DNA from: Arthrobacter sp. NicSoilC5 | GTDB taxonomy: Bacteria > Actinomycetota > Actinomycetes > Actinomycetales > Micrococcaceae | Length of the DNA: 64,000 nucleotides | Direction of reading: 5' to 3' | NCBI RefSeq assembly: GCF_019977395.1 | Contig: NZ_AP024660.1 | Location: forward strand, 2,666,001 to 2,730,000 | Shown: in pieces, positions 16,241-25,495 of the stretch | How the letters are laid out: every line of letters begins with the position of its first letter | Numbering within the stretch: the stretch's first letter is position 1 | Notes under the pieces: model-generated | What the model was told of the DNA's origin: nothing | The model's input: the letters and a program-made list of their open reading frames with translations, nothing else | Database searches by the model: none | Made by a program: the position numbers and the translations under genes

Positions 16241-19200
16241 TCACACCTTGAAGTATTTTGCCTCCGGGTGGTGGAACACGAACGCGTCGGTGGACTGCTC
16301 GGGGTGCAGCATCAGCTCGTCGCTCAGGATGACGCCCATGCGCTCGGGCTTCAGCAGCTCGGTGATCTTGCGGCGGTCCTCCATGTCCGGGCAGGCGGGG
16401 TAGCCCAGCGAGAAGCGGGCGCCGCGGTAGTCGAGCTTGAAGTACCCAGCCGTGTCCTTGGGTTCCTCGGACGCAAAGCCGAGCTCCTTGCGGACGCGGG
16501 CGTGCCAGAACTCGGCGAGCGCCTCAGTGAGCTGCATGACCAGGCCGTTGAGCTCGTAGTAGTCGCGGTACTGGTTGGCCGCGAACATCTTGGAGGTGAA
16601 CTCTTCGATCTTGGAGCCGGCGGTGACCAGCTGCACGGGCAGCACGTCGATCTGGCCAGACTCGCGGGACTTCACGAAGTCAGCCAGGCACAGGTGCCGG
16701 TCGCGGCGCTGGCGCGGGAAATCGAACCGCAGGCGGTCGGTGCCGATCGGGCCGCCTGAACCACCGTCCGGGGCGAGCAGGCCTGCCTGGCCCAGGACGC
16801 CGTCGGGATCCTCTCCGTGGTGGAGGACCACCACCTGTTCGCCCTCGGAGACCACGGGGAAGTAGCCGTAGGCCACGGAGGCGTCCAGCATGCCTTCGCC
16901 CAGGATGCGGTCCAACCAGTAGCGCAGGCGCGGGCGGCCTTCGCGTTCCACGAGTTCCTCGTAGGAGGCGCCGTCCTCGCCGCGGCCAGGCTTGAGGCCC
17001 CACTGGCCCATGAAGGTGGCGCGCTCATCGAGGAACGCGGAGTAGTCGTGCAGGGAGACGCCACGGACAATGCGGGTACCCCAGAACGGCGGCACGGGCA
17101 CGGGGTTGTCGCTGGCGACGTCGGACCGGCCGGGCATGGCCTCCGGCTCCGTGATGGTGAACTTCGCCCCGCCTTTGTGAATGCGCTTCTTCAACGGCGG
17201 CAGGCCGACGTCGTCCGGTGATTCGCCGCGGGCAACGCGCACCAGCGGCTCCATGAGGGAGAGTCCCTCGAAGGCATCCTTGGCGTAGCGGACCACGCCG
17301 TCGAACTGCTCGGCCAGATCCTGCTCCACGTAGGCGCGGGTAAGGGCGGCGCCGCCCAGGATGACCGGCCACTTCTTGGCCAGGCCGCGGGACTGCAGCT
17401 CGGCGAGGTTCTCCTTCATCACCACGGTGGACTTCACCAGCAGCCCGGACATGCCGATCACGTCGGCGTTGTGTTCCTCCGCCGCGGCGATGATCTCGGC
17501 GATGCCCTGCTTGATGCCGATGTTGATGACCTTGTAGCCGTTGTTGGTGAGGATGATGTCCACCAGGTTCTTGCCGATGTCGTGCACGTCGCCGCGGACG
17601 GTGGCGATCACCATGGTGCCCTTGCCGGAGGAGTCCGACTTCTCCATGTGCGGTTCCAGCAGGGCCACGGCGTTCTTCATGACCTCGGCGGACTGGAGCA
17701 CGAACGGCAGCTGCATTTCGCCGGCGCCGAAGCGTTCGCCCACCACCTTCATGCCCTCGAGCAGGTGGTCGTTGATGATGCCGAGCGGGGTCATGCCTTC
17801 GCTGCGGGCCAGGTCCAGGTCCGCTTCGAGGCCCTTGCCTTCGCCGTCGATGATGCGCCGTTCCAGCCGAGCACCGGTGGGCAGCGCCGCGAGTTCGGCG
17901 GCGCGCTGGTCCTTGAGCGCTGCGGTGTCGACGCCGGCGAACATGTCCAGCATGCGGGCCAGGGGGTCGTAGGTGGTGTTGCCGTCGGCGTCGTATTCGC
18001 GCCGGTCCCAGACCAGGTCCAGGGCCACCTTGCGCTGCTCCTCCGGGAGGGAGGCGAGCGGAACGATCTTGGCGGCGTCGATGATGCCGCTGGTCAGGCC
18101 GGCCTGGACGGCTTCGTGCAGGAACACGGAGTTCAGGACGATGCGCGCCGCCGGGTTGAGGCCGAAGGAGACGTTGGAGACGCCGAGGGTGGTGTTGATG
18201 CCCGGGTACTTGGCGGTGATCTGGCGGATGGCCTCGATGGTTTCGATGCCGTCGCGGCGGGTTTCCTCCTGGCCGGTGGCGACGGGGAAGGTGAGGCAGT
18301 CGACGATGATGTCCTCGACGCGCATGCCCCACTCGCCCACCAGGGAGTCCACCAGGCGGGAGGCGATGGCCACCTTGCCCTCGGTGGTGCGGGCCTGGCC
18401 TTCTTCGTTGATGGTCAGGGCGATGACGGCGGTGCCGTGTTCCTTCACGAGCGGCATGATGCGGGCAAAGCGGCTGTTGGGGCCGTCCCCGTCCTCGTAG
18501 TTGACCGAGTTGACCACGGGGCGGCCGCCGATGAGTTCCAGGCCGGCGCGCAGCACGGGCGGTTCGGTGGAGTCGATGACCAGCGGGAGGGTGGAGGCGG
18601 AGGCGAACCGGGAGACGATCTCCTTGACGTCGGCCACGCCGTCACGGCCCACGTAGTCCACGCAGACGTCCAGCAGGTGGGCGCCGACGCGGATCTGTTC
18701 GCGGGCGATGTCCACGCAGTCGTCCCAGCGCTCTTCGAGCATGGCCTGGCGGAAGGCCTTGGAGCCGTTGGCGTTGGTGCGCTCACCGATGGCCAGGTAG
18801 GCGGATTCCTGGTCGAAGTTCACGTGCTGGTAGAGGGAGGCGACGCCGGCTTCACGTTCTTCGGGGATTCGTGCCGGTGCTGTCTTGTCCTCGGTGGCCA
18901 CGGCTTTGGTGCGGAAGGGCGCAAGACGTTCGACGACGGCGGCCATGTGTTCCGGCGTCGTACCGCAGCAGCCGCCCACCAGGCCCAGGCCGAATTCGCG
19001 GACGAACTGTTCGTGCGCGGTGGCGAGTTCGGCGGGTGAGAGCGGGTAGTGCGCGCCGTTGGCGCCGAGGACGGGCAGGCCGGCGTTGGGCATGCAGGCG
19101 ATGGCGACGGAGGACTGCTTGGAGAGGTGGCGGAGGTGCTCGCTCATCTCGTCCGGGCCGGTAGCGCAGTTCAGGCCGATGGCGTCGACGCCGAGCGGTT

Positions 19201-19885
19201 CCAGGGCGGTGAGCGCGGCGCCGATTTCGGAGCCCATGAGCATGGTTCCGGTGGTCTCCACCGTCACCTCGACGAAGATGGGGAGGCGGACGCCCTTGGA
19301 GACGATGGCCTGCTTGCAGCCGTTGACCGCGGCCTTGGTTTGCAGGAGGTCCTGGCTGGTTTCGATGAGGAACGCGTCCGCGCCGCCGTTGATGAGGCCC
19401 TCGGCCTGGAGCGCGAACGTCTGCTTGAGCCAGTCGTACCTGGTGTGGCCCAGGCTGGGGAGCTTAGTGCCGGGGCCCATGGAGCCGAGGACCCAGCGCA
19501 TGCGGCCATCTGTTTCCTCGGCGGCTTCGGCGCATTCCCGGGCGATCCTGGCACCTTTTTGTGCGAGTTCCTCGATGCGGTCGTCGATGCCGTAGTCGGA
19601 GAGGTTAGACCAGTTGGCGCCGAACGTGTTGGTCTCCACGGCGTCGATGCCGGTGGCGAAGTAGGCGTCGTGGATGTCCGCGATGACGTCCGGGCGTGTG
19701 TCGTTGAGGATCTCGTTGCAGCCCTCGAGGTTCTGGAAGTCCGTGTCGAGCTGCAAGTCACGGCCCTGGAGCATGGTGCCCATGGCGCCGTCGGCAATGA
19801 CCACCCGGTGGTTCACGGCGTCCAGGAGTTCCTGCGAACGGGCGGGACGGGGGACGGACTCGATGTCCAGTGCGAAACGAGGCAT
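16241..19885 (-). CDS. metH: Cobalamin-dependent methionine synthase
   Basis: A 1214-residue modular enzyme that moves a methyl group from methyltetrahydrofolate via methylcobalamin to homocysteine. Domains in order: homocysteine-binding barrel (1 to about 330, zinc cysteines Cys306-Cys307 in GGCCGTTPEH); folate-binding barrel (about 350-640, with AYLAIGERTNANGSKAF and VIDSTEP); helical cap and B12 Rossmann domain (about 660-900) with DVHDIG, where His768 is the lower axial cobalt ligand; and the AdoMet reactivation domain (about 920-1214, with CPDMEDRRKI and LMLHPEQSTDAFVFHHPEAK). E. coli MetH has 1227 residues, so this one is full length. The start appears leaderless. No cobalamin or SAM riboswitch was recognised in front. 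It sits close to the putative cobalamin ECF importer. Confidence 0.97.
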   Translation of the reverse strand: MPRFALDIESVPRPARSQELLDAVNHRVVIADGAMGTMLQGRDLQLDTDFQNLEGCNEILNDTRPDVIADIHDAYFATGIDAVETNTFGANWSNLSDYGIDDRIEELAQKGARIARECAEAAEETDGRMRWVLGSMGPGTKLPSLGHTRYDWLKQTFALQAEGLINGGADAFLIETSQDLLQTKAAVNGCKQAIVSKGVRLPIFVEVTVETTGTMLMGSEIGAALTALEPLGVDAIGLNCATGPDEMSEHLRHLSKQSSVAIACMPNAGLPVLGANGAHYPLSPAELATAHEQFVREFGLGLVGGCCGTTPEHMAAVVERLAPFRTKAVATEDKTAPARIPEEREAGVASLYQHVNFDQESAYLAIGERTNANGSKAFRQAMLEERWDDCVDIAREQIRVGAHLLDVCVDYVGRDGVADVKEIVSRFASASTLPLVIDSTEPPVLRAGLELIGGRPVVNSVNYEDGDGPNSRFARIMPLVKEHGTAVIALTINEEGQARTTEGKVAIASRLVDSLVGEWGMRVEDIIVDCLTFPVATGQEETRRDGIETIEAIRQITAKYPGINTTLGVSNVSFGLNPAARIVLNSVFLHEAVQAGLTSGIIDAAKIVPLASLPEEQRKVALDLVWDRREYDADGNTTYDPLARMLDMFAGVDTAALKDQRAAELAALPTGARLERRIIDGEGKGLEADLDLARSEGMTPLGIINDHLLEGMKVVGERFGAGEMQLPFVLQSAEVMKNAVALLEPHMEKSDSSGKGTMVIATVRGDVHDIGKNLVDIILTNNGYKVINIGIKQGIAEIIAAAEEHNADVIGMSGLLVKSTVVMKENLAELQSRGLAKKWPVILGGAALTRAYVEQDLAEQFDGVVRYAKDAFEGLSLMEPLVRVARGESPDDVGLPPLKKRIHKGGAKFTITEPEAMPGRSDVASDNPVPVPPFWGTRIVRGVSLHDYSAFLDERATFMGQWGLKPGRGEDGASYEELVEREGRPRLRYWLDRILGEGMLDASVAYGYFPVVSEGEQVVVLHHGEDPDGVLGQAGLLAPDGGSGGPIGTDRLRFDFPRQRRDRHLCLADFVKSRESGQIDVLPVQLVTAGSKIEEFTSKMFAANQYRDYYELNGLVMQLTEALAEFWHARVRKELGFASEEPKDTAGYFKLDYRGARFSLGYPACPDMEDRRKITELLKPERMGVILSDELMLHPEQSTDAFVFHHPEAKYFKV

Positions 19886-19891
19886 TTAAAC

Positions 19892-19897
19892 AGGTTA
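19892..19897 (-). promoter_or_regulatory. -10 box (TAACCT), leaderless start of metH
   Basis: On the minus strand TAACCT lies 6 nt before the metH ATG, with no ribosome site. Confidence 0.5.
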
Positions 19898-20028
19898 CGG
19901 GCGGGGGCGCCTGGGTTGCGCTGTGTGTCCGGATGCTACGGCGGGGTTGTGGTAGTAGTCCCCAAGACGAACTTAGTGCCGCATGAACAAAATCGAGGAC
20001 GGTTAGCATCGGGGGCCTAGACCGGAAT

Positions 20029-20057
20029 TTAGAAATTCTAGAACCAACGGTTAGAAT
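20029..20057 (+). promoter_or_regulatory. Promoter and small dyad before the OLD-like ATPase
   Basis: TTAGAA (20029-20034), 17 bp, then TAGAAT (20052-20057), 5 nt before the ATG, so nearly leaderless. The dyad TAGAAATTCTA (20030-20040) overlaps the -35 and could be an operator. Confidence 0.5.
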
Positions 20058-20062
20058 CCGGT

Positions 20063-21631
20063 ATGACATTGGGGCAAACCATCCACAGCGAAATTCGGGA
20101 CAGTGAAATTACGGCTCTAAGCGAGCGGGTTTCCAAGCGTAAGTATCAAAGTTACTTACTCGGTATGCGGCTTGCAAAGCTCAGAGCTTACAAAGACGCC
20201 TCAATCAGGTTCGATTTTCCAGTAACGGCACTAGTCGGACCCAACGGCGGCGGTAAGACCACCGTACTTGGCGCCGCCGCGCTTATCTTCAAGGAGATTG
20301 CCCCTAGGCGATTCTTTGCAAAAAGCGGAAAATATGACGCCAGCATGAAGAGTTGGAAGGTCGAGTATGAACTTTGGGAGAGAGACCCTAAAAGAAACAC
20401 CAGTTCGCTAACTACTCGTACCGCAAGTTATGTAAGCTCAAAATGGAGCCGTGATGCACTATCCCGGAAGGTCCTCCTATTTGGCGTTACTCGGACAATC
20501 CCCGCCAGCGAAAGGAAAGACCTTACATCTTTCATAGGAGGAAGCTTCAAAAGTCCTAATGAAACACAGCTTTCGGCGAGCACCATCGAAGCAGTGGAGA
20601 AGATTTTGGGCAAAGAAGCACGGAATTACCTCCTAGTAGCCCTCCGTAAGGGAGGGGTCAAGAATCTATACGCGGCAGTGAGCCAGAACGGTGACGCTTA
20701 CTCTGAGTTTCACTTCGGCGCCGGCGAGGCCAGTGTCATTCGCATCGTTTCGGATATCGAGCAGAGCCCCGATGAATCCCTGATTCTGATCGAAGAGATC
20801 GAGAATGGCCTGCATCCCGTTGCAACGGAGCGTCTTGTCGAGTACCTGATCAAAGTCGCTAAGCGAAAATCCTGCCAAATTATTTTCACGACTCATTCCA
20901 ATTATGCGTTGGCACCGCTTCCCGATCAAGCTGTTTGGGCCTGCGCTGAAGGAGAACTGACACAAGGCAAGCTTGACGTGAATTCACTGCGCGCACTGAC
21001 CGGTAAGGTCGAAGCGTCTCTGGCCATCTTTGTTGAGGATGCATTCGGGGAACAGATGGCGCTGGCTGCCCTTCGCGAATATCGGCGGCGAAAGGGCATC
21101 TCACTACTCGGCCTGAGCATTCATGCCGTAGGCGGACACGGTAATGCTGCAAAGTATGCCAAAAGTCAGAACCTTAATCCTGCCATTACCTTCAAGGCGA
21201 TGGCCATCCTTGACGGTGACATGAGAGGACAGATAAGTCATGATGAACTAATTGTGTGCTTTCCCGGCGAGTCGGCTCCTGAAAGCCATGTGGCAAATGC
21301 GGTCGAAAGTAAGCTCGATGTAGTGGCAGCTCGTCTTGCACTCAATCTTAATTTGCCGACGTCCGACCAAACACGTGTAGCGGAGTCAGTTAGGGAAAGA
21401 CTTCGTACTAATCACGATCCACATGTTCTTTTTGAGCAAGTTGGTAACGACCTTGATTTCATCGGTGCAGCCGCAGTGCAGCGCGCCTTTCTTACTCAAT
21501 GGGCGGAACAGTTCCCAGAAGAAGTGGATGCCATCTTCGATCCTGTCGCTGAATACTTGCCAAAAGAAGGCGCCTCCGTCCCTGGACTTTCAGAGGAGGG
21601 TTGTGAGAAGCCTGCCCTAGTCGACATGTGA
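20063..21631 (+). CDS. OLD-like ATPase with C-terminal TOPRIM-type region
   Basis: A 522-residue protein with an ABC/SMC-type ATPase and a nuclease-like tail. Walker A GPNGGGKTT is at 59-67, a signature-like GAGEAS lies near 217, Walker B SLILIEEIENGLHP is at about 239-252, and an H-loop-like FTTHSNY follows. The C-terminal half has FVEDAFGEQ (acidic residue about 325) and LDGD (Asp384, Asp386), the pattern of the TOPRIM acidic sites in OLD-family nucleases. The gene is clearly AT-richer than its neighbours, with non-preferred codons, and ends beside a small membrane-protein gene of similar composition. Many OLD-type proteins act in phage defence (for example Gabija GajA), but no UvrD-like partner is present. 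Defence is therefore inference. Confidence 0.8.
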   Translation: MTLGQTIHSEIRDSEITALSERVSKRKYQSYLLGMRLAKLRAYKDASIRFDFPVTALVGPNGGGKTTVLGAAALIFKEIAPRRFFAKSGKYDASMKSWKVEYELWERDPKRNTSSLTTRTASYVSSKWSRDALSRKVLLFGVTRTIPASERKDLTSFIGGSFKSPNETQLSASTIEAVEKILGKEARNYLLVALRKGGVKNLYAAVSQNGDAYSEFHFGAGEASVIRIVSDIEQSPDESLILIEEIENGLHPVATERLVEYLIKVAKRKSCQIIFTTHSNYALAPLPDQAVWACAEGELTQGKLDVNSLRALTGKVEASLAIFVEDAFGEQMALAALREYRRRKGISLLGLSIHAVGGHGNAAKYAKSQNLNPAITFKAMAILDGDMRGQISHDELIVCFPGESAPESHVANAVESKLDVVAARLALNLNLPTSDQTRVAESVRERLRTNHDPHVLFEQVGNDLDFIGAAAVQRAFLTQWAEQFPEEVDAIFDPVAEYLPKEGASVPGLSEEGCEKPALVDM

Positions 21632-22010
21632 TGCGGCTTTGAAGGTCAACACCGAATCGGCATCGGGACTCAGGGTCGTCCGAGTACGGGTGACAAATTG
21701 GTGCGAGCGCGAAGGATGCGCATGCGCTCTGGAGCCCTTGGGAAGCGGCGTGTCTACTCTGCCCGTCCTCTGCTCACCGTGGTTGACAGGCGGCGCTCCT
21801 GGTCTTCAACCGCACTGCCGTACCGCACGCGGCAAAGAGTCCTTGTTGTAGTAGACGGCGGTGGCGCGGTCGACTTCCTTGGGGGTCCGCATAGGAACGG
21901 ACCAATGACCATGTCGCTCCGTGACCATGACGGCCGCGCCCGCATTCGGTAACTGACTATTTGCGGACCGTAGACGGATATTGAATGAACTTTTATTTTG
22001 GGGGAACTAA
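21632..22010. other. Non-coding stretch inside the AT-rich insert
   Basis: This stretch lies between the OLD-like gene and the membrane-protein gene. Short overlapping frames on both strands lack ribosome sites and family resemblance. A GC-richer middle (about 21660-21900) against AT-rich ends suggests patchwork origin. No terminal inverted repeats were found. Confidence 0.4.
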
Positions 22011-22697
22011 TTGATTAACCGCTGGCTTCATAGGGCGAAGGTCTACCTCAGCACCCTATATACGGCCGTTGTAAAAGTTATTGTAGTCACCATTCGATTT
22101 ATCAAGACGCTACTACTGCAATATCCATGGATAAGACTACTGGCTGCAGTCATCGTGCTTCTTTTCATCGCAGCGCCGGTTGTCGAGTCAATTACCGCGA
22201 ATAGAAACATGGAAGCTTGCACGGCAGATCACGCGAAGTGTGAAAACCAGGCAATCCAACTAGCGCTTAGAACTCCTGGCGATCGTGAACACGTCGCCCA
22301 AACAGCTCTCGCTGTCTATGGGCCTGTTATACAAGCCCTTGAAGAGTCCAGCAGCCCTATGGCCCCCGGACTCCTTCCTAACCTAACCTCATCATACGAG
22401 ATTCTTATTGAGGGCCTAAATTCCGACCGACTAGATCCAGGCTGCGTTAGAGACGGTCTCGTTGAACTCTTGATACAGGACAAGCTGGATAATGCACGTA
22501 CGCAGGTACTAACACGGTCCTTCAAAGCGGTCGGGCAGATAAGTGGTGTAGGTCCGACTCCCACAAGAGCTCTCAAAAGCTACTTCGAATTCGTCGGGCG
22601 TATTCCCCAAGCGGCTACGTTTCTGGTGGGGACCTATGACCACTATGTGAAATTTCCCCATATACAGGGCTCCGAGCTTTTTTGCGCGCGAAGGTAA
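22011..22697 (+). CDS. Hypothetical one-pass membrane protein in the AT-rich insert
   Basis: A 228-residue protein of unknown family. The proposed start is TTG at 22011, preceded by GGGGGAA. A hydrophobic stretch near residues 41-62 (IRLLAAVIVLLFIAAPVVES) forms one clear transmembrane helix; a weaker one may precede it (AVVKVIVVTIRFIKTLLL). The rest (about 150 residues) is soluble and mildly helical, with three cysteines. AT-rich codons match the OLD-like gene upstream. It could be a membrane effector or anchor partner of that ATPase, but nothing beyond proximity and composition shows this. Confidence 0.65.
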   Translation: MINRWLHRAKVYLSTLYTAVVKVIVVTIRFIKTLLLQYPWIRLLAAVIVLLFIAAPVVESITANRNMEACTADHAKCENQAIQLALRTPGDREHVAQTALAVYGPVIQALEESSSPMAPGLLPNLTSSYEILIEGLNSDRLDPGCVRDGLVELLIQDKLDNARTQVLTRSFKAVGQISGVGPTPTRALKSYFEFVGRIPQAATFLVGTYDHYVKFPHIQGSELFCARR

Positions 22698-22755
22698 TAC
22701 ACGGCCGCCTACCGCTCAATTTTGGCCAAAACGCCTTCACCAATCTGTAGGCCGT

Positions 22756-23817
22756 TTAGGTCTCCTCGATCTGCCCTCGACCGACTTCCAAGCCAGTCCA
22801 CCCCAAAGCCGGCCCCAGCTTCCCCGCGATGTCGGTCAGGATCTGCACGTAGTCCGCGTGATCGAAGCTGAAGGGCAGCGCGAATGCCACCTCGTCCACC
22901 TCCTGGAAGCCTGCGTGCGCGTAGAGCTGCTCGGCGATCTCCTCGCTGGTGCCAATGAGATCAGCCGCGAACATCATGCCCCTCGGCCCCTGCGGAGCAG
23001 CCGTGCGCGGTGTGCGTTCATCCACATACCGTTGGTACTTCTCGCGCTGGGCAGGAGTCGCCGAGTCGGTCGGAATCACTACCAGGCCCTGCGAGACCCG
23101 CGCCCCGGCATGTCCCGCGGTAGCAGCCGCTTCCCGAAACGCCCGGATCTGCGACTGCTGGACAAGGGCGAAGTCCGGCTCCTGGTCCTTGTCCGGGAAG
23201 ATCACGCTGCTGGACAGCAGGTTGAACCCATTCGAACCGGCCCACACCGCTGACTTCGTACTGCCGGCCCCGTACCACAGGCGCTGCCGCAGGCCCGCGG
23301 AAAAAGGCTCTATCCGGTTGGAGAACTCCTCCACCACGCCTTGCTTGCCGGAGAACTCCCGCACCGGCTCGCCCGCAACCAACCTGGCAAACCGCTCCAC
23401 CCGGGCGTAACTGAAGTCCTCCACCTCCGCGGTATCTGGATACAGCTCGTGCTTCACGGTGTCGTACTGCATCGGCTCCCCCACACTTACGCCGGGATTG
23501 ATCCGTCCGCCAGCCAGCAGGTCCACCGTGGCCAGGTCCTCGGCCAGGCGCAGCGGATTCTCCCAGCCCAGCGGCGTCACCGCAGTTCCCAGCTCAATCC
23601 GCGAGGTCCGCTGGCTGGCGGCCGCCATCACCGCCACAGGAGAGGAGATGCCGAACTGCAGGTGCCGGTGGCGTAGCCACGCACTGTCGAACCCCAGCCG
23701 CTCCCCCAGTTCAATGATTTGCAGCGTGGACTCGTGCCCGGCCGCTGGATCAAGAGGATCGAACAGCCCAATGGTGAGAAAGCCAAGCTTGCGTAAAGGA
23801 CGGTCGGGCTGCGGCAT
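22756..23817 (-). CDS. LLM-class flavin-dependent oxidoreductase
   Basis: A 353-residue luciferase-like monooxygenase (FMN or F420 barrel). A strong GGAGGA site precedes the ATG. Family motifs are KLGFLTIGLFDP at the N-terminus, FDSAWLRHRHLQFG, SRIELGTAVTPLGWENPLRL and DLIGTSEEIAEQLYAHA near the end. The substrate is not identifiable. It stands alone, convergent with the membrane-protein gene at 22697, and its start faces the hydrolase gene to its right. It differs from the larger NtaA-type monooxygenase at 40 kb. Confidence 0.88.
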   Translation of the reverse strand: MPQPDRPLRKLGFLTIGLFDPLDPAAGHESTLQIIELGERLGFDSAWLRHRHLQFGISSPVAVMAAASQRTSRIELGTAVTPLGWENPLRLAEDLATVDLLAGGRINPGVSVGEPMQYDTVKHELYPDTAEVEDFSYARVERFARLVAGEPVREFSGKQGVVEEFSNRIEPFSAGLRQRLWYGAGSTKSAVWAGSNGFNLLSSSVIFPDKDQEPDFALVQQSQIRAFREAAATAGHAGARVSQGLVVIPTDSATPAQREKYQRYVDERTPRTAAPQGPRGMMFAADLIGTSEEIAEQLYAHAGFQEVDEVAFALPFSFDHADYVQILTDIAGKLGPALGWTGLEVGRGQIEET

Positions 23818-23992
23818 GGCTTCCTCCAGGATCCGGGGACGTGGCTGGTGTTCAGACTAGGCGCTCAGACGGAGCATGAACCAACATGTCCCACGGCCCG
23901 GCGCCGCATGTAAAGACAACCTTGACGGCGCCGTCCACCAAGACGTTAGGCTCACCACGAGCCAGCGACGGCGCAGGCAAGGGGAGGAAGAT

Positions 23993-24967
23993 ATGTCACT
24001 GCAGGAAATCGAGTTCACATCCGCCAACGGCCGCGACACCATCCAGGCCTGGGTCTACGAACCCATCGGGCAGCCCAAGGCGATCGTGCAGCTGATCCAC
24101 GGGCTCGGCGAGCACTCCCGCCGCTACCTCCACCTCATCTCCACCCTGGTGGACGCGGGATTCATCGTGGTGGCGGGCGACCACTCCGGCCACGGGCGCA
24201 CGGCCATGCAGCAGGGCACCTGGGGCGACGCCGGTGAGGACGCCGCCAGCGTGGTGGTCGCCGACGAGGTCACCCTCCAGGCCAAGGCCAGGGAGGCGCT
24301 TCCCCAGCTTCCCTATGTGGTGTTCGGCCACAGCTGGGGCTCCATGATCGCCCGCGGCATGGCCGTGGACCCGCGCACCCAGCTGGCCGGCCTGATCCTC
24401 TGCGGCATCGCCGCGCAGATGCGCGGCATCGAGAAAATGATTGACCGGCCCGAACTGGCACGGCTTGCCGCCGGCGAGCGCGGCGCAGAACCCGCACCCC
24501 AGGAACTGGTGGGCCAGCTGTTCGACGGCTTCCTGGGCCGCTTCGGCGAAGGCGCCGGCCCCACTGCCTGGGTCGCTCTGGACGCCGACGTCGTCAGCGA
24601 CCACGGGAGGGACCCCTTCAACAACTTCGGCGCACCCCTGAGCGCCCGCTTCCTGCAGGGCTTCGTGGACCTCTACGACCAGGTCACCTCCGACGACTGG
24701 TACAAACAGCTCCCCGCGGAACTCCCCGTCCTGATCCTCGCCGGCGACCAGGACCCCGTGACCAACTACGGCGAGGGCGCCTACCACGTGGCCAACCGCC
24801 TGGCTGATTCGGGCCACGCGGACGTCCGCACCCGCGTCTTCCCCGGCGTCCGGCACGAGGTGCACAACGAACCCACCACCCGCGCCGAGACAGAACGCGA
24901 GACGGTCGAGTTCATCCAGCGCGTCACCCAGCGGCAGGATTCCCCCGCACCGTCAGCTGCACAATGA
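23993..24967 (+). CDS. Alpha/beta hydrolase, monoacylglycerol lipase-like
   Basis: A 324-residue serine hydrolase of the lysophospholipase/monoacylglycerol lipase group. The ATG at 23993 was chosen because GGGGAGGAAG precedes it; the longer upstream frame has no such site. Visible elements are the oxyanion segment HGLGEHSRRY (about 40-49), nucleophile elbow GHSWG (about 114-118), catalytic Asp in LAGDQDPVTNYG and catalytic His in GVRHEVHNE. No signal peptide, so it is cytoplasmic and probably acts on lipid esters. Its stop is 1 nt from that of the convergent small membrane-protein gene. Confidence 0.88.
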   Translation: MSLQEIEFTSANGRDTIQAWVYEPIGQPKAIVQLIHGLGEHSRRYLHLISTLVDAGFIVVAGDHSGHGRTAMQQGTWGDAGEDAASVVVADEVTLQAKAREALPQLPYVVFGHSWGSMIARGMAVDPRTQLAGLILCGIAAQMRGIEKMIDRPELARLAAGERGAEPAPQELVGQLFDGFLGRFGEGAGPTAWVALDADVVSDHGRDPFNNFGAPLSARFLQGFVDLYDQVTSDDWYKQLPAELPVLILAGDQDPVTNYGEGAYHVANRLADSGHADVRTRVFPGVRHEVHNEPTTRAETERETVEFIQRVTQRQDSPAPSAAQ

Positions 24968-24968
24968 A

Positions 24969-25403
24969 TCAGGCCGCCCGACTTACGGAGGAGCCCTTAG
25001 TACGGTTCCGGTCCAGGATCAGCGCGAGGGCGATCCCGAACATCCAGACGTCCTTCGCCAGCACGGTGCCTTGCTGGCTGGGCCGGATCCCGTCCTCCAG
25101 GGTCATCTCCGGAATTCTTCGGTACATGGTCAGAAGCGATCCGGAGAAGAGGCCAAGGCCCAGCCCCGCCAGCCGGCTCGGCACGAACGGTGCCAGGAGT
25201 GCCGCGCCCAAGGTCATCTCGGCGTAGCTGAGCAGCTTTCCAAACGTTTCCGGCTCCATCCGGGCCACCTGCGGGTACACCTTGGCTCCCATGCCCTGCA
25301 TACGGGCTGCGCTGTCCTTGTCCAGGTTCCGCTTGCTGTAGCCGGCGTTCAATATGAAGGCTCCGGTGGCCAGGCGGAGGGGAATGTGGCTCAGTTTCAT
25401 CAT
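24969..25403 (-). CDS. Small membrane protein, DoxX-like
   Basis: A 144-residue protein with about four hydrophobic segments (IPLRLATGAFILNAGYSK, LLSYAEMTLGAALLAPF, LAGLGLGLFSGSLLTMY and DVWMFGIALALILDRNR). The arrangement recalls DoxX/SURF4-like proteins, but I would not go beyond 'DoxX-like'. The ATG at 25403 is preferred because AAGGGAAC precedes it; the GTG at 25415 overlaps that site. It converges with the hydrolase gene. Confidence 0.7.
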   Translation of the reverse strand: MMKLSHIPLRLATGAFILNAGYSKRNLDKDSAARMQGMGAKVYPQVARMEPETFGKLLSYAEMTLGAALLAPFVPSRLAGLGLGLFSGSLLTMYRRIPEMTLEDGIRPSQQGTVLAKDVWMFGIALALILDRNRTKGSSVSRAA

Positions 25404-25495
25404 TGTTCCCTTCACAACGTGCGGGGGTGATGCGTGAGAGCATAGTTCGCCCGGCTATGCACCGCCAGAGCCGGGAGGGTGTTGATCGTTTCGCG

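Noticed and set aside
21806..21892. A 28-codon minus-strand frame (starts MRTPKEVDRATAVYYNKD) in the insert gap
   Set aside because: It reads like a protein fragment, but there is no ribosome site, no recognised family and the frame ends quickly; too little to call a gene or an insertion-sequence remnant.
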